A stretch of DNA of 7,270 nt from Saprospiraceae bacterium UBA7328 (GTDB lineage: Bacteria; Bacteroidota; Bacteroidia; Chitinophagales; Saprospiraceae): the NCBI GenBank assembly GCA_002471345.1, contig DKPS01000253.1, positions 1-7,270 on the forward strand. Direction: 5' to 3'. Numbering within the stretch: the first letter of the stretch is position 1; every line of letters begins with the position of its first letter. The notes beneath the pieces are model-generated. The model made no database searches. It saw only the letters and a list, made by a program, of their open reading frames with translations, and was not told the DNA's origin. The position numbers were made by a program, and so were the translations under genes. Positions 1-7,050 of this stretch are shown here, one piece after another.

Positions 1-708
1 TGCGCTCATCAGCCCATCTTTCATCCTCTTACTGATCACAAGTCTATGATTACCACTAACAACTACCGTGTTTTTATCAATCTCTTTTATACGATTGATA
101 TTCACAATGTGAGATCTATGAATTCTGATGAATTCGTTATCGGGCAGCATGGTTTCCATAGATGTCATACGCTGATATGCGATGATCACGTCATCAAAAG
201 TGTATAGCTTAACATATTCACCAAAGCTTTCGACGTATAGTAGTTCGTCGTAATTGACTTTGACCATTCTACTACTGCTTTTGACAAGGAAGTATTCGCT
301 TATATTTTCTTTAGTAGATGTTGGAATTGGTACAAGTTCTTTGTTTCGATATGCTATAATCTCTTTTGCTTTATCAATTGATTTTATGAACCGATCAAAG
401 GAAATAGGTTTTACTAGATAGTCTGCTATATCAAGTTCATAGCTTTCTAAGGCATATTCTGAATATGCGGTTGTGAAAATCACAATAGGAGGATCCTTGA
501 GTATTTTTACTAATTCAATTCCTGTAAGATCTTCCATATGTATATCTGACAATAAGATATCAACACTCCCTTCATTAATTATTTTCTTTGCTTCCAGAGG
601 GTGTGAAAGGACCCCGATAACTTCTAAATCATCTATCTTTTCAACATATCTCTCCAGAAGTTGTCGGGCTGGTTCTTCATCATCATTTGCTTAAAAGTGT
701 TGTAACAT
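1..708 (-). pseudogene. LytTR-family response regulator, interrupted by an early stop and cut by the left edge
   Basis: DNA-binding response regulator of the LytR/AlgR type, normally partnered with a membrane histidine kinase. Numbering from the ATG at 708-706, 236 codons are visible. The receiver domain (about 1-118) shows the acidic pocket D9/D10/E11, phospho-acceptor D55 in LLSDIHM, the conserved Thr in FTTAY (79-80) and K100 in LVKPIS. A linker is followed by a LytTR domain (about 140-236) with VESFGEYVKLY and the hallmark FIRIHRSHIVN (193-203). Only a few C-terminal residues should lie beyond the edge. Codon 6, in the first beta strand of the receiver, is TAA (691-693). The frame is the same on both sides, so a single substitution (for example TTA to TAA) explains it best. 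No ATG lies between that stop and the acidic pocket, so reinitiation cannot restore the receiver. Another in-frame ATG exists at 723-721. The family call is sure; whether the gene is dead depends on the stop being real. Confidence 0.85.
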
Positions 709-724
709 TTTAAATAGATTCATA

Positions 725-1279
725 GTGTCCCGAACGTTAATATTCTTAATTATTATATCATACTGTTCCCAATTGAGCGGTCAAGAAACGCTTCCATTAA
801 GGTTAAGCTATTTCTCTCCATTTGGGGTGAACCGTGGAATTAAAGTAGGTGTAGTGTTACCTTTTGATTTCAAAAATAATAAGAGTAATCAAATTTTAGA
901 TGAATGGAATGTAGTGCCACATATAGCATATTTCGTGCTTCCTGATATTCAGAATAATCTGTTAACGACTATCGGGGTAGAATATGGAAATGCAAAGAAG
1001 GGAAAAGGCTTTTACACTCTTTACTCTATTGAATTGGGTTATTTGTTATCCTTTAAAAAATATGGTGGAATAGTTCAGCTAGAATCAGGAAATATTCAGA
1101 ATAATATAAGGTTGCAACATTCCTTTCTTCCAGAGATCACTGTTGGCTTAGGATATAAATTGATAAATGGCAATGGGCTATTCATGAAGTTATTTTATGG
1201 TAGGCAGCTTTCTATAAAAGAATCAGATGCATCTTTTCTTGGTGCAGAAATAGGAATACAAATTCACATTAAAAGGTAG
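725..1279 (+). CDS. Small secreted protein, probably an outer-membrane beta-barrel
   Basis: Hypothetical protein of 184 residues with no family I can name. The N-terminus looks like a Sec signal peptide: an Arg near the start, a hydrophobic core LIFLIIIS, then SQLSGQE, with likely cleavage near residue 19. The mature part is made of alternating short amphipathic segments rich in Gly, Tyr and Phe (IKVGVVLPF, LTTIGVEYG, YSIELGYLL, ITVGLGYKL, LGAEIGIQIHI), which suggests an 8-10-stranded outer-membrane beta-barrel. The frame has no ATG upstream; it opens after a stop at 692-694, so GTG at 725 is the only sensible start, and no Shine-Dalgarno is seen. The gene ends in TAG. It lies 6 bases upstream of the oxidase gene and is probably cotranscribed with it. 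Its start is 16 bases from the start of the opposite-strand response regulator, leaving no room for ordinary promoters outside coding sequence. It is the only apparently intact gene in the left block, although the GTG could be a mutated ATG. Confidence 0.7.
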   Translation: MSRTLIFLIIISYCSQLSGQETLPLRLSYFSPFGVNRGIKVGVVLPFDFKNNKSNQILDEWNVVPHIAYFVLPDIQNNLLTTIGVEYGNAKKGKGFYTLYSIELGYLLSFKKYGGIVQLESGNIQNNIRLQHSFLPEITVGLGYKLINGNGLFMKLFYGRQLSIKESDASFLGAEIGIQIHIKR

Positions 1280-1285
1280 ATTAGA

Positions 1286-2497
1286 ATGAACAGAAATGAG
1301 TTTTTAAAGAGCGGATTAGCTTTGGGATTAGGGCTGCCATTCATGTCAATGTTAATGAGTGGATGCAGCAAACAATCTGGACTGCAATTCATTGATCAGG
1401 ACTTTTCGACAAATTATAATGGAAAGATTATCATTGTTGGAGCTGGGGCAGCTGGACTGAGTGCAGGATATCTACTAAGTCGATATGGTATAGATTTTCA
1501 AATTATTGAAGCGTCAGGCCTTTATGGAGGTGGAGTCAAACAGAATACGGATCTGGCAGATTTTCCAATAGATACTGGTGCTGAATGGATACATGATGAA
1601 CCTTCAATTCTTTCAGAGCTACTCAATGACCCTAATGTTGATGGGGACATTGAATTTATAAAATACAACCCTCAATCTTATAATAGATGACACAATGGAA
1701 AGTTGAAACGAATGAATTTTGCTACAAACTTTTATAGTGAATATAAATTTAAGAAGAGTACATGGTTTGGGTTTTTTGAAAAGTATATGGTCCCTCATAT
1801 CGCAGATAGAATTGTTTTAAATACCCCAATTAGTGAAATAGATCAATCGGAAAATCAAGTCATATTGACAACTGGAAATGGAGTAGAGTATTCAGCTGAC
1901 AAGGTGCTAATCACGGTGCCGATAAAAGTATTGCAAAGTAATATGATAAATTTTACACCTTCATTGCCTACAGCTAAAATGGATGCAATTAACAGCATTT
2001 CGATGGGAGCAGGAATGAAGGCATTTATAGAATTTGAAAAGAAATTCTATGCTGATATTACTATTGAGGGTAAGCTATTTGAGGCCATCTCTACTGATGA
2101 TAAAGTGTATTACGATGCAGCTTTTAGAAAAGGATCTGAAATGAACGTGTTAGGCTTGTTTTCCATTAATGAAAAAGCAGAAAGGTTTACCTCTCTAGAG
2201 AATGACGAGCAAATTATAGCAGCAATAATAAGTGAATTAGATGAAATGTATAGTGGTCAGGCCTCACAGCACTATAAAAATCATATCATTCAAAATTGGT
2301 CCAATGAACCATACATACTGGGATCGTACTCATATGATTTTAATGGATCTCAAAGTCAAATCGTTGAGACCATTTTGCAACCAGTGGATAACAAAATTTA
2401 CTTCGCCGGAGAAGCATTAAGCATTGATAGCCAGGCCACTGTGCATGGAGCTTGTGCAAGTGGGATGGATGTGGCAGAAATGATTATTAACCAATGA
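1286..2497 (+). pseudogene. Flavin amine-oxidase-family protein, interrupted by in-frame TGA
   Basis: FAD-dependent oxidoreductase of the monoamine oxidase/amino-oxidase type, which oxidises amines or related substrates with oxygen. It has 403 codons before the terminal TGA. The leader MNRNEFLKSGLALGLGLP resembles a Tat signal, but the second Arg of the twin pair is Asn; a lipobox-like LMSGC follows at residues 23-27. The Rossmann motif IIIVGAGAAGLSA (48-60) with E75 ending the second strand is intact, as is FPIDTGAEWIH (93-103). The C-terminal FAD clamp FAGEALSIDSQATVHG is present. Codon 135 is TGA (1688-1690) and the same frame continues as HNGKLKRMNFATNF; the family usually has an aromatic residue here, so TGG to TGA is likely. 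The RxGGR motif reads LYGGG (79-83), losing both arginines. An AAAAGG 9 bases before ATG 1286 can serve as ribosome binding site. Without readthrough the product is a 134-residue FAD-domain fragment. The segment from 1703 has only a TTG start and lacks the Rossmann fold. Confidence 0.88.
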
Positions 2498-2677
2498 AGC
2501 TAGTAGGTATTTACAAATGTTTAGTAGATGAGCTCCATGACGATAAGGATTTCCTTGACAGCGAGCAGACTTTTCCTATTAGCTTAAACAAGTCTGTTGT
2601 TAGGATACCTTTGAGAAGCAGGTGTTGAAGCATTGGAGCAGCAAATGATAAATAAGAAAATCAATTCTCCATCCTAG
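2494..2677 (+). pseudogene. Small unknown gene overlapping the oxidase stop, with one-base frameshift
   Basis: The ATG at 2494-2496 overlaps the oxidase stop in an ATGA, a classic sign of translational coupling. The frame begins MKLVGIYKCLVDELHDD and reads 44 codons to TGA at 2626-2628. From about 2615 the +1 frame continues smoothly as EAGVEALEQQMINKK and ends in TAG at 2675-2677. Removing one A near 2614 joins the two into a plausible 60-residue protein (...VVRIPLEAGVEALEQQ...). I do not recognise the family. The N-terminal pattern faintly recalls ArsR-like regulators, but the rest does not fit. The product would be small, soluble and charged, with no signal peptide or membrane segment. Its end overlaps the end of the opposite-strand DUF6090 gene by 4 bases. 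It could instead be a degraded remnant of something longer, or chance. Confidence 0.4.
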
Positions 2678-3474
2678 TATTTGATCTTTGATTTTATTCG
2701 TTTTGATAATTGTTCAACTTCGTGCTTAATATTTACCAAAGATTCTTCATTCATTTCTGTTCTCAAAGAGCCTCTTGTCAAGCTGAGTAAATTTTCGATT
2801 GCTTCTTCTATGTCCTTTTTATCTATTCCTGTTTCGATTAATTCCTCGAGTGACTGTTCATTTAGATAGCTTATACGATTTCTTTCCAAAGCATCTCTAT
2901 ACTTGGATTGAACAGTAAAAATGATCTTGTCTTGAAAATTTTGTAACCTCTTCATTCTTGGGTAGTAGGATTGAATGTCTGCTTTCAATTCTTTATCACT
3001 AATAATGTCAATTTTTCCACTGGATATCAATTCTTGAAAGGTATTGTCTGTAGGATAAAAAAGATTTATCACAAGTATTCTGAATAGTATTTTGCCATAA
3101 GACAAGTTTTGAGATTTGATAAAATTCGGACGTTTGTCTTTAGCTCTCGAATATTCACTCCATGAAAGCACTTGATCAATATTTTTACTATTGAGTTGTT
3201 GGAGAGCTTCAGCACCATAAAGGAGTCTGGCATCAAAATTTGAAATTGATATCTCCAGACCTTTTATGTCCTGTTCCAAATCTTGAATCAAACGTTGATA
3301 AATGAATTCTTCTTCTTTCTTTTCGATTCGATGGCTATTCCATGTATTGATCTGAAGAGCAAGTAGGATCCCTATAATGACTAAAGTAATCTCACCAATT
3401 GCATATACTAGATATTTTGTTAGCCGTCTTTAAGTAAGAAGTTTTTGACGTAGGCTACGAAATAAATGGATCAT
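2674..3474 (-). pseudogene. DUF6090-type membrane protein, interrupted by TAA at codon 15
   Basis: Single-pass membrane protein of unknown function, a family common and often multicopy in Bacteroidota. From ATG 3474-3472 the frame gives MIHLFRSLRQKLLT, then TAA (3430-3432), then RRLTKYLVYAIGEI in the same frame to TAG at 2674. Alignment with the intact paralogue at 6165-6893 is gap-free here and puts Lys15 (RLLSK) against the stop, so AAA to TAA is the simplest explanation. Residues 21-45 (YLVYAIGEITLVIIGILLAL then QINTWN) form the membrane segment. The basic N-terminus suggests a cytoplasmic start with the roughly 220-residue, helix-rich and probably coiled-coil remainder outside. Full length would be 266 residues. 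Restarting at TTG 3291-3289 would give about 205 residues lacking the membrane anchor. It diverges from the S9 peptidase gene and converges with the small gene upstream. Confidence 0.82.
3359..3406 (-). repeat. 48-base segment repeated at 6778-6825 (DUF6090 membrane-segment coding)
   Basis: By hand alignment, 41 of 48 bases match positions 6778-6825 in the same orientation. It encodes the conserved membrane helix (YAIGE...IGILLA) of the DUF6090 paralogue. The match reflects paralogy and not a mobile element, but it forms a direct repeat around the S9 peptidase gene. Confidence 0.75.
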
Positions 3475-3480
3475 GTGCTC

Positions 3481-3508
3481 TCAAATTGGTAAACAGTGAA
3501 AAATACGG
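3481..3508 (-). promoter_or_regulatory. Conserved leader block upstream of first DUF6090 gene
   Basis: Read on the minus strand this is CCGTATTTT, 10 bases, then CCAATTTGA ending 6 bases before the ATG at 3474. The second DUF6090 gene has the same arrangement at 6902-6930. TATTTTTC partly fits the Bacteroidota -7 element (TAnnTTTG), but no convincing -33 partner is seen. It may be a promoter and 5' leader; function is inferred only from conservation between paralogues. Confidence 0.4.
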
Positions 3509-3522
3509 AACATTTGTTATTA

Positions 3523-3593
3523 GGAAAAATTTCCCAATTCTTTAGAACAGACCTTTCAGAAGTGGTTCTAATTAAAATCATAGAAAATTTCTA
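3523..3593. promoter_or_regulatory. Inverted repeats in the DUF6090/S9 divergent intergenic region
   Basis: The 144 bases between the two divergent starts (3475-3618) contain three short inverted repeats. They are GGAAA-AA-TTTCC (3523-3534), TTAGAAC with GTTCTAA (3542-3548 and 3565-3571, 16-base loop) and TAGAAA-A-TTTCTA (3581-3593). The last centres about 30 bases before the peptidase ATG. They could be operator sites, but AT-rich DNA makes such pairs common. No clear -33/-7 promoter was found. Confidence 0.25.
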
Positions 3594-3618
3594 AATTGTA
3601 GTGCCAAAATTTATAAGC

Positions 3619-6057
3619 ATGAAAAAGCTACTTATTGTACTGTCTTTTCTTATTTCCTACTCATTAGCCGCACAAGTTGATTTGGGTTACCAAAAACCCA
3701 GCAAGGCAATATTAGATCTGGTAGATGTTCCACTTCCACCTCGCATGAGTATGAATTCAAAGGGAGACAAAGCCCTTTTACAGTATAGAAATTCTTTCAA
3801 GACTATAGAAGAGCTCTCTCAAAAAGAATTGAGACTGGCAGGACTACGGATCAATCCAAAAACAAATATTGGAAGTAGAACTAGATTTCTGAATAAAATT
3901 TCTCTTCTCGATGTCAAAAGCAAGAAGGAGAAAGAAATATTAGGTATACCTCAAGATGTTCAGATCTCATATGTAAGATGGGCACCAGACGAGTCAAAAA
4001 TTGCTTTCAGCGTATCTAAAAATGAGAGTACAAAGTTGTGGGTTTTGGATGTTAAATCATCTACTGCAGCACCACTGTCTGACATCTCTCTTAATGCAAA
4101 TATGGGTTCTCCATTTTCATGGACAAAGGATAGTAAGTCGTTAATTGTTAAAGCATTACCTGACACGAAGAAGGATTTAATTGACAAGTCGAGTACCGTG
4201 CCAACAGGTCCAACCATATCTGAGAATTTTGGTAAAAAAGCACAAAATAGAACTTATCAGGATTTGCTAAAGGACAAAACGGATGAACAAAACTTTACAA
4301 CTCTAGCCAATTCTGAACTTATTATGGTGGATCTGAATGGAGAGACGAAGTCTTGGCTTCCAGAGGCTATTTATAGGTCTATTTCTAGTTCGCCAGATGG
4401 TAATTTCTATATGGTAACTACTGTGGAGCGGCCATTTTCATATCTAGTCCCATATTATAGATTCCCTTCTAAAACCACAGTATACAAGAGCAATGGTGAA
4501 TTGGTAAAAGTGTTGCTAGCAGTGCCATTAATTGAAGATTTGCCAAAAGGATTTGATGCCGTAAGATTAGGAATGAGGAGTATCCAGTGGAGAGAAGATC
4601 AACCTTCCACAATTGTTTGGGTAGAAGCATTGGATGGAGGTGATCCTGCTGTGGATGTAGATTTTCGAGATGCATTATACCAGCAAGATGCTCCTTTCAC
4701 TGGTCCTGTATCAAAACTTGTTGAAACTGAAAATAGATTCAGATTTGTACAATGGTGTGATGACAACACAGCAATCGCCCATGACAGAGAATTTAATAAT
4801 AGGAATGTTAAAAGTTATTTGTTTAACCCTTCAAATTCTTCTGAAGAAACTACTACAATTCAAGATAGAAATTATCAAGATTCTTACAGTGATCCAGGGA
4901 GTTTAGTAACTGAAAAAAATGAGTATGGAGAGTATACTGTAGCGAAAAATGATGATAAACTGTATTTGATTGGAAGAGGTTATTCCGATGAAGGGATTTT
5001 ACCTTTTATTGACGAATATGATTTAAATACGAAGAGAACAAAAAGAATCTATAGAGCAAGTAAGAATAAAAAACTGGAGAGAATAGTCGATGCTATTGAT
5101 CTGAAGAAAGGAAAGTTTTTAACCAGTATAGAGTCGAATAAGGACTACCCTAATTACTTCATCCGAGACCTGAATTCCAAAAACAAACTGACTGAAGTTA
5201 CCAACTTTGAAAACCCATTTGCCTCTATCAGGGATGTCCATAAAGAAGTTATTAATTATAAGAGAGATGACGGATTAGATCTATCAGGCACACTTTACCT
5301 ACCTCCTGGGTATGATAGGTCATCTGGTGAAAAATTGCCAATGATTCTGTGGGCATATCCAGTAGAGTATAAAGACAAAAGCTCAGCTGCTCAGGTAACC
5401 TCTTCTCCATATGCATTCACCTACCCATCTTATGGTTCTCCTATATTTTGGGTGACCAGAGGATACGCTGTTTTAGCAAGAGCGGCATTCCCTATTATAG
5501 GTGAAGGCGATGATGAACCTAATGACAGCTTTAGAAAACAATTAGTTGCTAATGGCCGAGCTGCTATTGATGCAGTAGACAATCTAGGATATATAGATAG
5601 AGAAAGAGTTGGAGTAGGGGGGCATTCCTATGGAGCATTCATGGTAGCTAATCTTCTTTCTCATAGTAATGATTATGCAGCAGGGATCGCAAGGAGTGGC
5701 GCATATAATCGGACACTTACTCCTTTTGGCTTTCAGCGGGAACAAAGATCATATTGGGAAGCACCTGAAGTGTATTATACGATGTCACCATTTATGCATG
5801 CAGAAAAAATGAAAACACCATTGTTATTGGTCCATGGAGAAGCAGACAATAATTCAGGGACTTATCCTATGCAAAGTGAAAGATATTTTAATGCATTAAA
5901 AGGTCTAGGTGCTACAGCTCGATTAGTCATGCTTCCTAAAGAAAGTCATGGTTACTCTGCAAAAGAATCTGTGCTGCACATGCTTTGGGAGCAAGATCAG
6001 TGGCTAGAGAAATATGTAAAGAATAAATCTGATATTAAAAAGATAAATCGGCCTTGA
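3619..6057 (+). CDS. Secreted S9 family serine peptidase, glutamyl endopeptidase (S9D) type
   Basis: Serine peptidase of the prolyl oligopeptidase clan, 812 residues, most like the glutamyl endopeptidases related to plant chloroplast GEP, which cut after Glu. The start is ATG 3619 because it gives a clean signal peptide (MKKLLIVLSFLISYSLAAQ, cleavage near residue 18); an in-frame GTG at 3601 would only add a polar tail. Residues about 40-500 are the beta-propeller that gates the active site, with propeller-like repeats such as VRWAPDESKIAFSV. The alpha/beta hydrolase domain starts near YKRDDGLDLSGTLYLPPGYD (547-566). Catalytic residues are Ser670 in GGHSYGAFM, Asp743 in HGEADNN and His777 in ESHGYS; GEGDDEPND and SGAYNRTLTPFGF are also typical of this subgroup. 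The protein is probably periplasmic or cell-surface and involved in peptide nutrition. The gene is intact, monocistronic by layout, followed by a possible hairpin terminator. No Shine-Dalgarno is seen. The S9 call is firm; Glu specificity is inferred from sequence resemblance. Confidence 0.95.
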   Translation: MKKLLIVLSFLISYSLAAQVDLGYQKPSKAILDLVDVPLPPRMSMNSKGDKALLQYRNSFKTIEELSQKELRLAGLRINPKTNIGSRTRFLNKISLLDVKSKKEKEILGIPQDVQISYVRWAPDESKIAFSVSKNESTKLWVLDVKSSTAAPLSDISLNANMGSPFSWTKDSKSLIVKALPDTKKDLIDKSSTVPTGPTISENFGKKAQNRTYQDLLKDKTDEQNFTTLANSELIMVDLNGETKSWLPEAIYRSISSSPDGNFYMVTTVERPFSYLVPYYRFPSKTTVYKSNGELVKVLLAVPLIEDLPKGFDAVRLGMRSIQWREDQPSTIVWVEALDGGDPAVDVDFRDALYQQDAPFTGPVSKLVETENRFRFVQWCDDNTAIAHDREFNNRNVKSYLFNPSNSSEETTTIQDRNYQDSYSDPGSLVTEKNEYGEYTVAKNDDKLYLIGRGYSDEGILPFIDEYDLNTKRTKRIYRASKNKKLERIVDAIDLKKGKFLTSIESNKDYPNYFIRDLNSKNKLTEVTNFENPFASIRDVHKEVINYKRDDGLDLSGTLYLPPGYDRSSGEKLPMILWAYPVEYKDKSSAAQVTSSPYAFTYPSYGSPIFWVTRGYAVLARAAFPIIGEGDDEPNDSFRKQLVANGRAAIDAVDNLGYIDRERVGVGGHSYGAFMVANLLSHSNDYAAGIARSGAYNRTLTPFGFQREQRSYWEAPEVYYTMSPFMHAEKMKTPLLLVHGEADNNSGTYPMQSERYFNALKGLGATARLVMLPKESHGYSAKESVLHMLWEQDQWLEKYVKNKSDIKKINRP

Positions 6058-6110
6058 TTTTGAGATAAGCTACTTATTGTCAGAAGATTTTATCTAGTGA
6101 ATGAGATACC

Positions 6111-6128
6111 AAATCTCTTTGGAGATTT
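6111..6128 (+). terminator. Possible hairpin terminator between convergent genes
   Basis: AAATCTC (6111-6117), loop TTTG and GAGATTT (6122-6128) form a perfect 7-bp stem, 54 bases after the peptidase stop. Only a short T run follows, so it is a weak intrinsic terminator on the plus strand. It might also stop transcription coming from the convergent DUF6090 gene. Confidence 0.4.
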
Positions 6129-6164
6129 TGCTAAATATGACGAAAAAGTTTAAGCAAATCTATT

Positions 6165-6893
6165 TCAGTTATTTAGCTCCTGATTGATCAAAGCTAATGC
6201 CTCTTCCATAGTTTCTAGAGCTCTTGAAGCCTCATGGTAACGTAGAGAAAATATTTCATAGTAGTAAGTGAGGTCTGCTTTGATCTGCTTTTTATTAGGA
6301 TGTGTAAAAAAGGTTTGTTGGATATTTGAGTACTTCAATTCTTTTGAATATTTAAACCTCAATTCGTTTTCTACTTTTTTGAGGTCTTGGTAAATGCTCG
6401 TTGCTGATAGAAGATGATTATTGTAGATAAAAACGATTTTCAGGTATAATTCTTCATTTCTTATGAGTCGTATATCACCATTGTCTTTTAATGTGTTATA
6501 AGTTCCATTTACAAATCTGTTATTGGAACCTCGTCTGAAAACATCAACAAGTCGAATACTATCTAAATTGATATTTTCAGTTATATGATTTGTCATGTTG
6601 GCCCAAACGTGGAAACTAGGATCTAAAGCTTTGAATACTGATATTTTGTAAGCTGTTTTGTTTAATGTTTCTTTTTGTCTAGAAATTTCGAATTCTAAGT
6701 CTTTTTTAAAATTTTGGAGATATATCACCTCTTTTTTTATGTTTTTCCGGCCTTCATTCCAATTATTAACTTGTAAGGCAAGTAGGATACCTATCATGAC
6801 TAGGGCAATCTCACCAATGGCATAGATTATATAACGAGTAACTTCATTTTTAGATAGTAATCTTTGACGGATACTTCGGAAGAAACTGAGCAT
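6165..6893 (-). CDS. DUF6090-type single-pass membrane protein (intact paralogue)
   Basis: Protein of 242 residues, function unknown. It starts MLSFFRSIRQRLLSKNEVTR, a basic cytoplasmic N-terminus, then a membrane helix at about 21-43 (YIIYAIGEIALVMIGILLAL) ending in the family signature NNWNE. The rest is charged and mainly helical (coiled-coil-like at about 48-75, 155-180 and 215-242), probably outside the membrane by the positive-inside rule. It aligns without gaps to the broken paralogue at 2674-3474 over the first 50 residues, then diverges strongly. The start is ATG 6893, matching the paralogue's start; no Shine-Dalgarno is present. It converges with the S9 peptidase and diverges from groES. 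The two copies around the peptidase may have arisen by duplication, but low identity in the C-terminal part says the split is old. Confidence 0.82.
   Translation of the reverse strand: MLSFFRSIRQRLLSKNEVTRYIIYAIGEIALVMIGILLALQVNNWNEGRKNIKKEVIYLQNFKKDLEFEISRQKETLNKTAYKISVFKALDPSFHVWANMTNHITENINLDSIRLVDVFRRGSNNRFVNGTYNTLKDNGDIRLIRNEELYLKIVFIYNNHLLSATSIYQDLKKVENELRFKYSKELKYSNIQQTFFTHPNKKQIKADLTYYYEIFSLRYHEASRALETMEEALALINQELNN
6778..6825 (-). repeat. Second copy of the 48-base DUF6090 repeat
   Basis: This is the partner of 3359-3406 with 7 mismatches over 48 bases, in the same orientation and about 3.4 kb away. It is part of the coding sequence for the membrane helix. Confidence 0.75.
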
Positions 6894-6901
6894 AGTTGTT
6901 T

Positions 6902-6930
6902 TCTAATTGGATTATTCTGGGAAAATACGG
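6902..6930 (-). promoter_or_regulatory. Conserved leader block upstream of second DUF6090 gene
   Basis: On the minus strand it reads CCGTATTTT, 11 bases, then CCAATTAGA ending 8 bases before the ATG at 6893. It matches the block before the other DUF6090 gene in sequence, order and spacing. It may be a promoter or an untranslated leader element. Confidence 0.4.
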
Positions 6931-7050
6931 ATCTCCTTCTGAATCTGAGCTTCAATATTTAGGTGAATGAAGGGAAACTATGATAGAACAAGTCACTATG
7001 ACATTATGACACCCATATATTTTATTTTTCGCCTTTGCCTTATTAAATCC

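Noticed and set aside
473..694. Plus-strand reading frame of 73 codons
   Set aside because: It lies antisense inside the LytTR receiver domain, whose conserved motifs are clear on the minus strand.
2681..2869. Plus-strand 62-codon frame
   Set aside because: It is a shadow of the DUF6090 coding strand, with low-complexity Ser/Phe content and no family resemblance.
691..3432. Alternative genetic code or stop readthrough to explain the in-frame stops
   Set aside because: TGA is the terminal stop of three genes (2495-2497, 6055-6057, 6165-6167), so it cannot simply mean Trp. No terminal TAA occurs in this window, so TAA reassignment is not formally excluded, but it would not explain the TGA or the frameshift.
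3960..4906. Frames inside the S9 gene (3960-4217 minus, 4469-4675 minus, 4670-4906 plus)
   Set aside because: All lie within the intact peptidase propeller coding sequence and show no protein-like features of their own.
3359..6825. Composite transposon or mobile element flanking the S9 gene
   Set aside because: The repeats are coding sequence for a conserved membrane helix. There is no transposase, terminal inverted repeat or target duplication.
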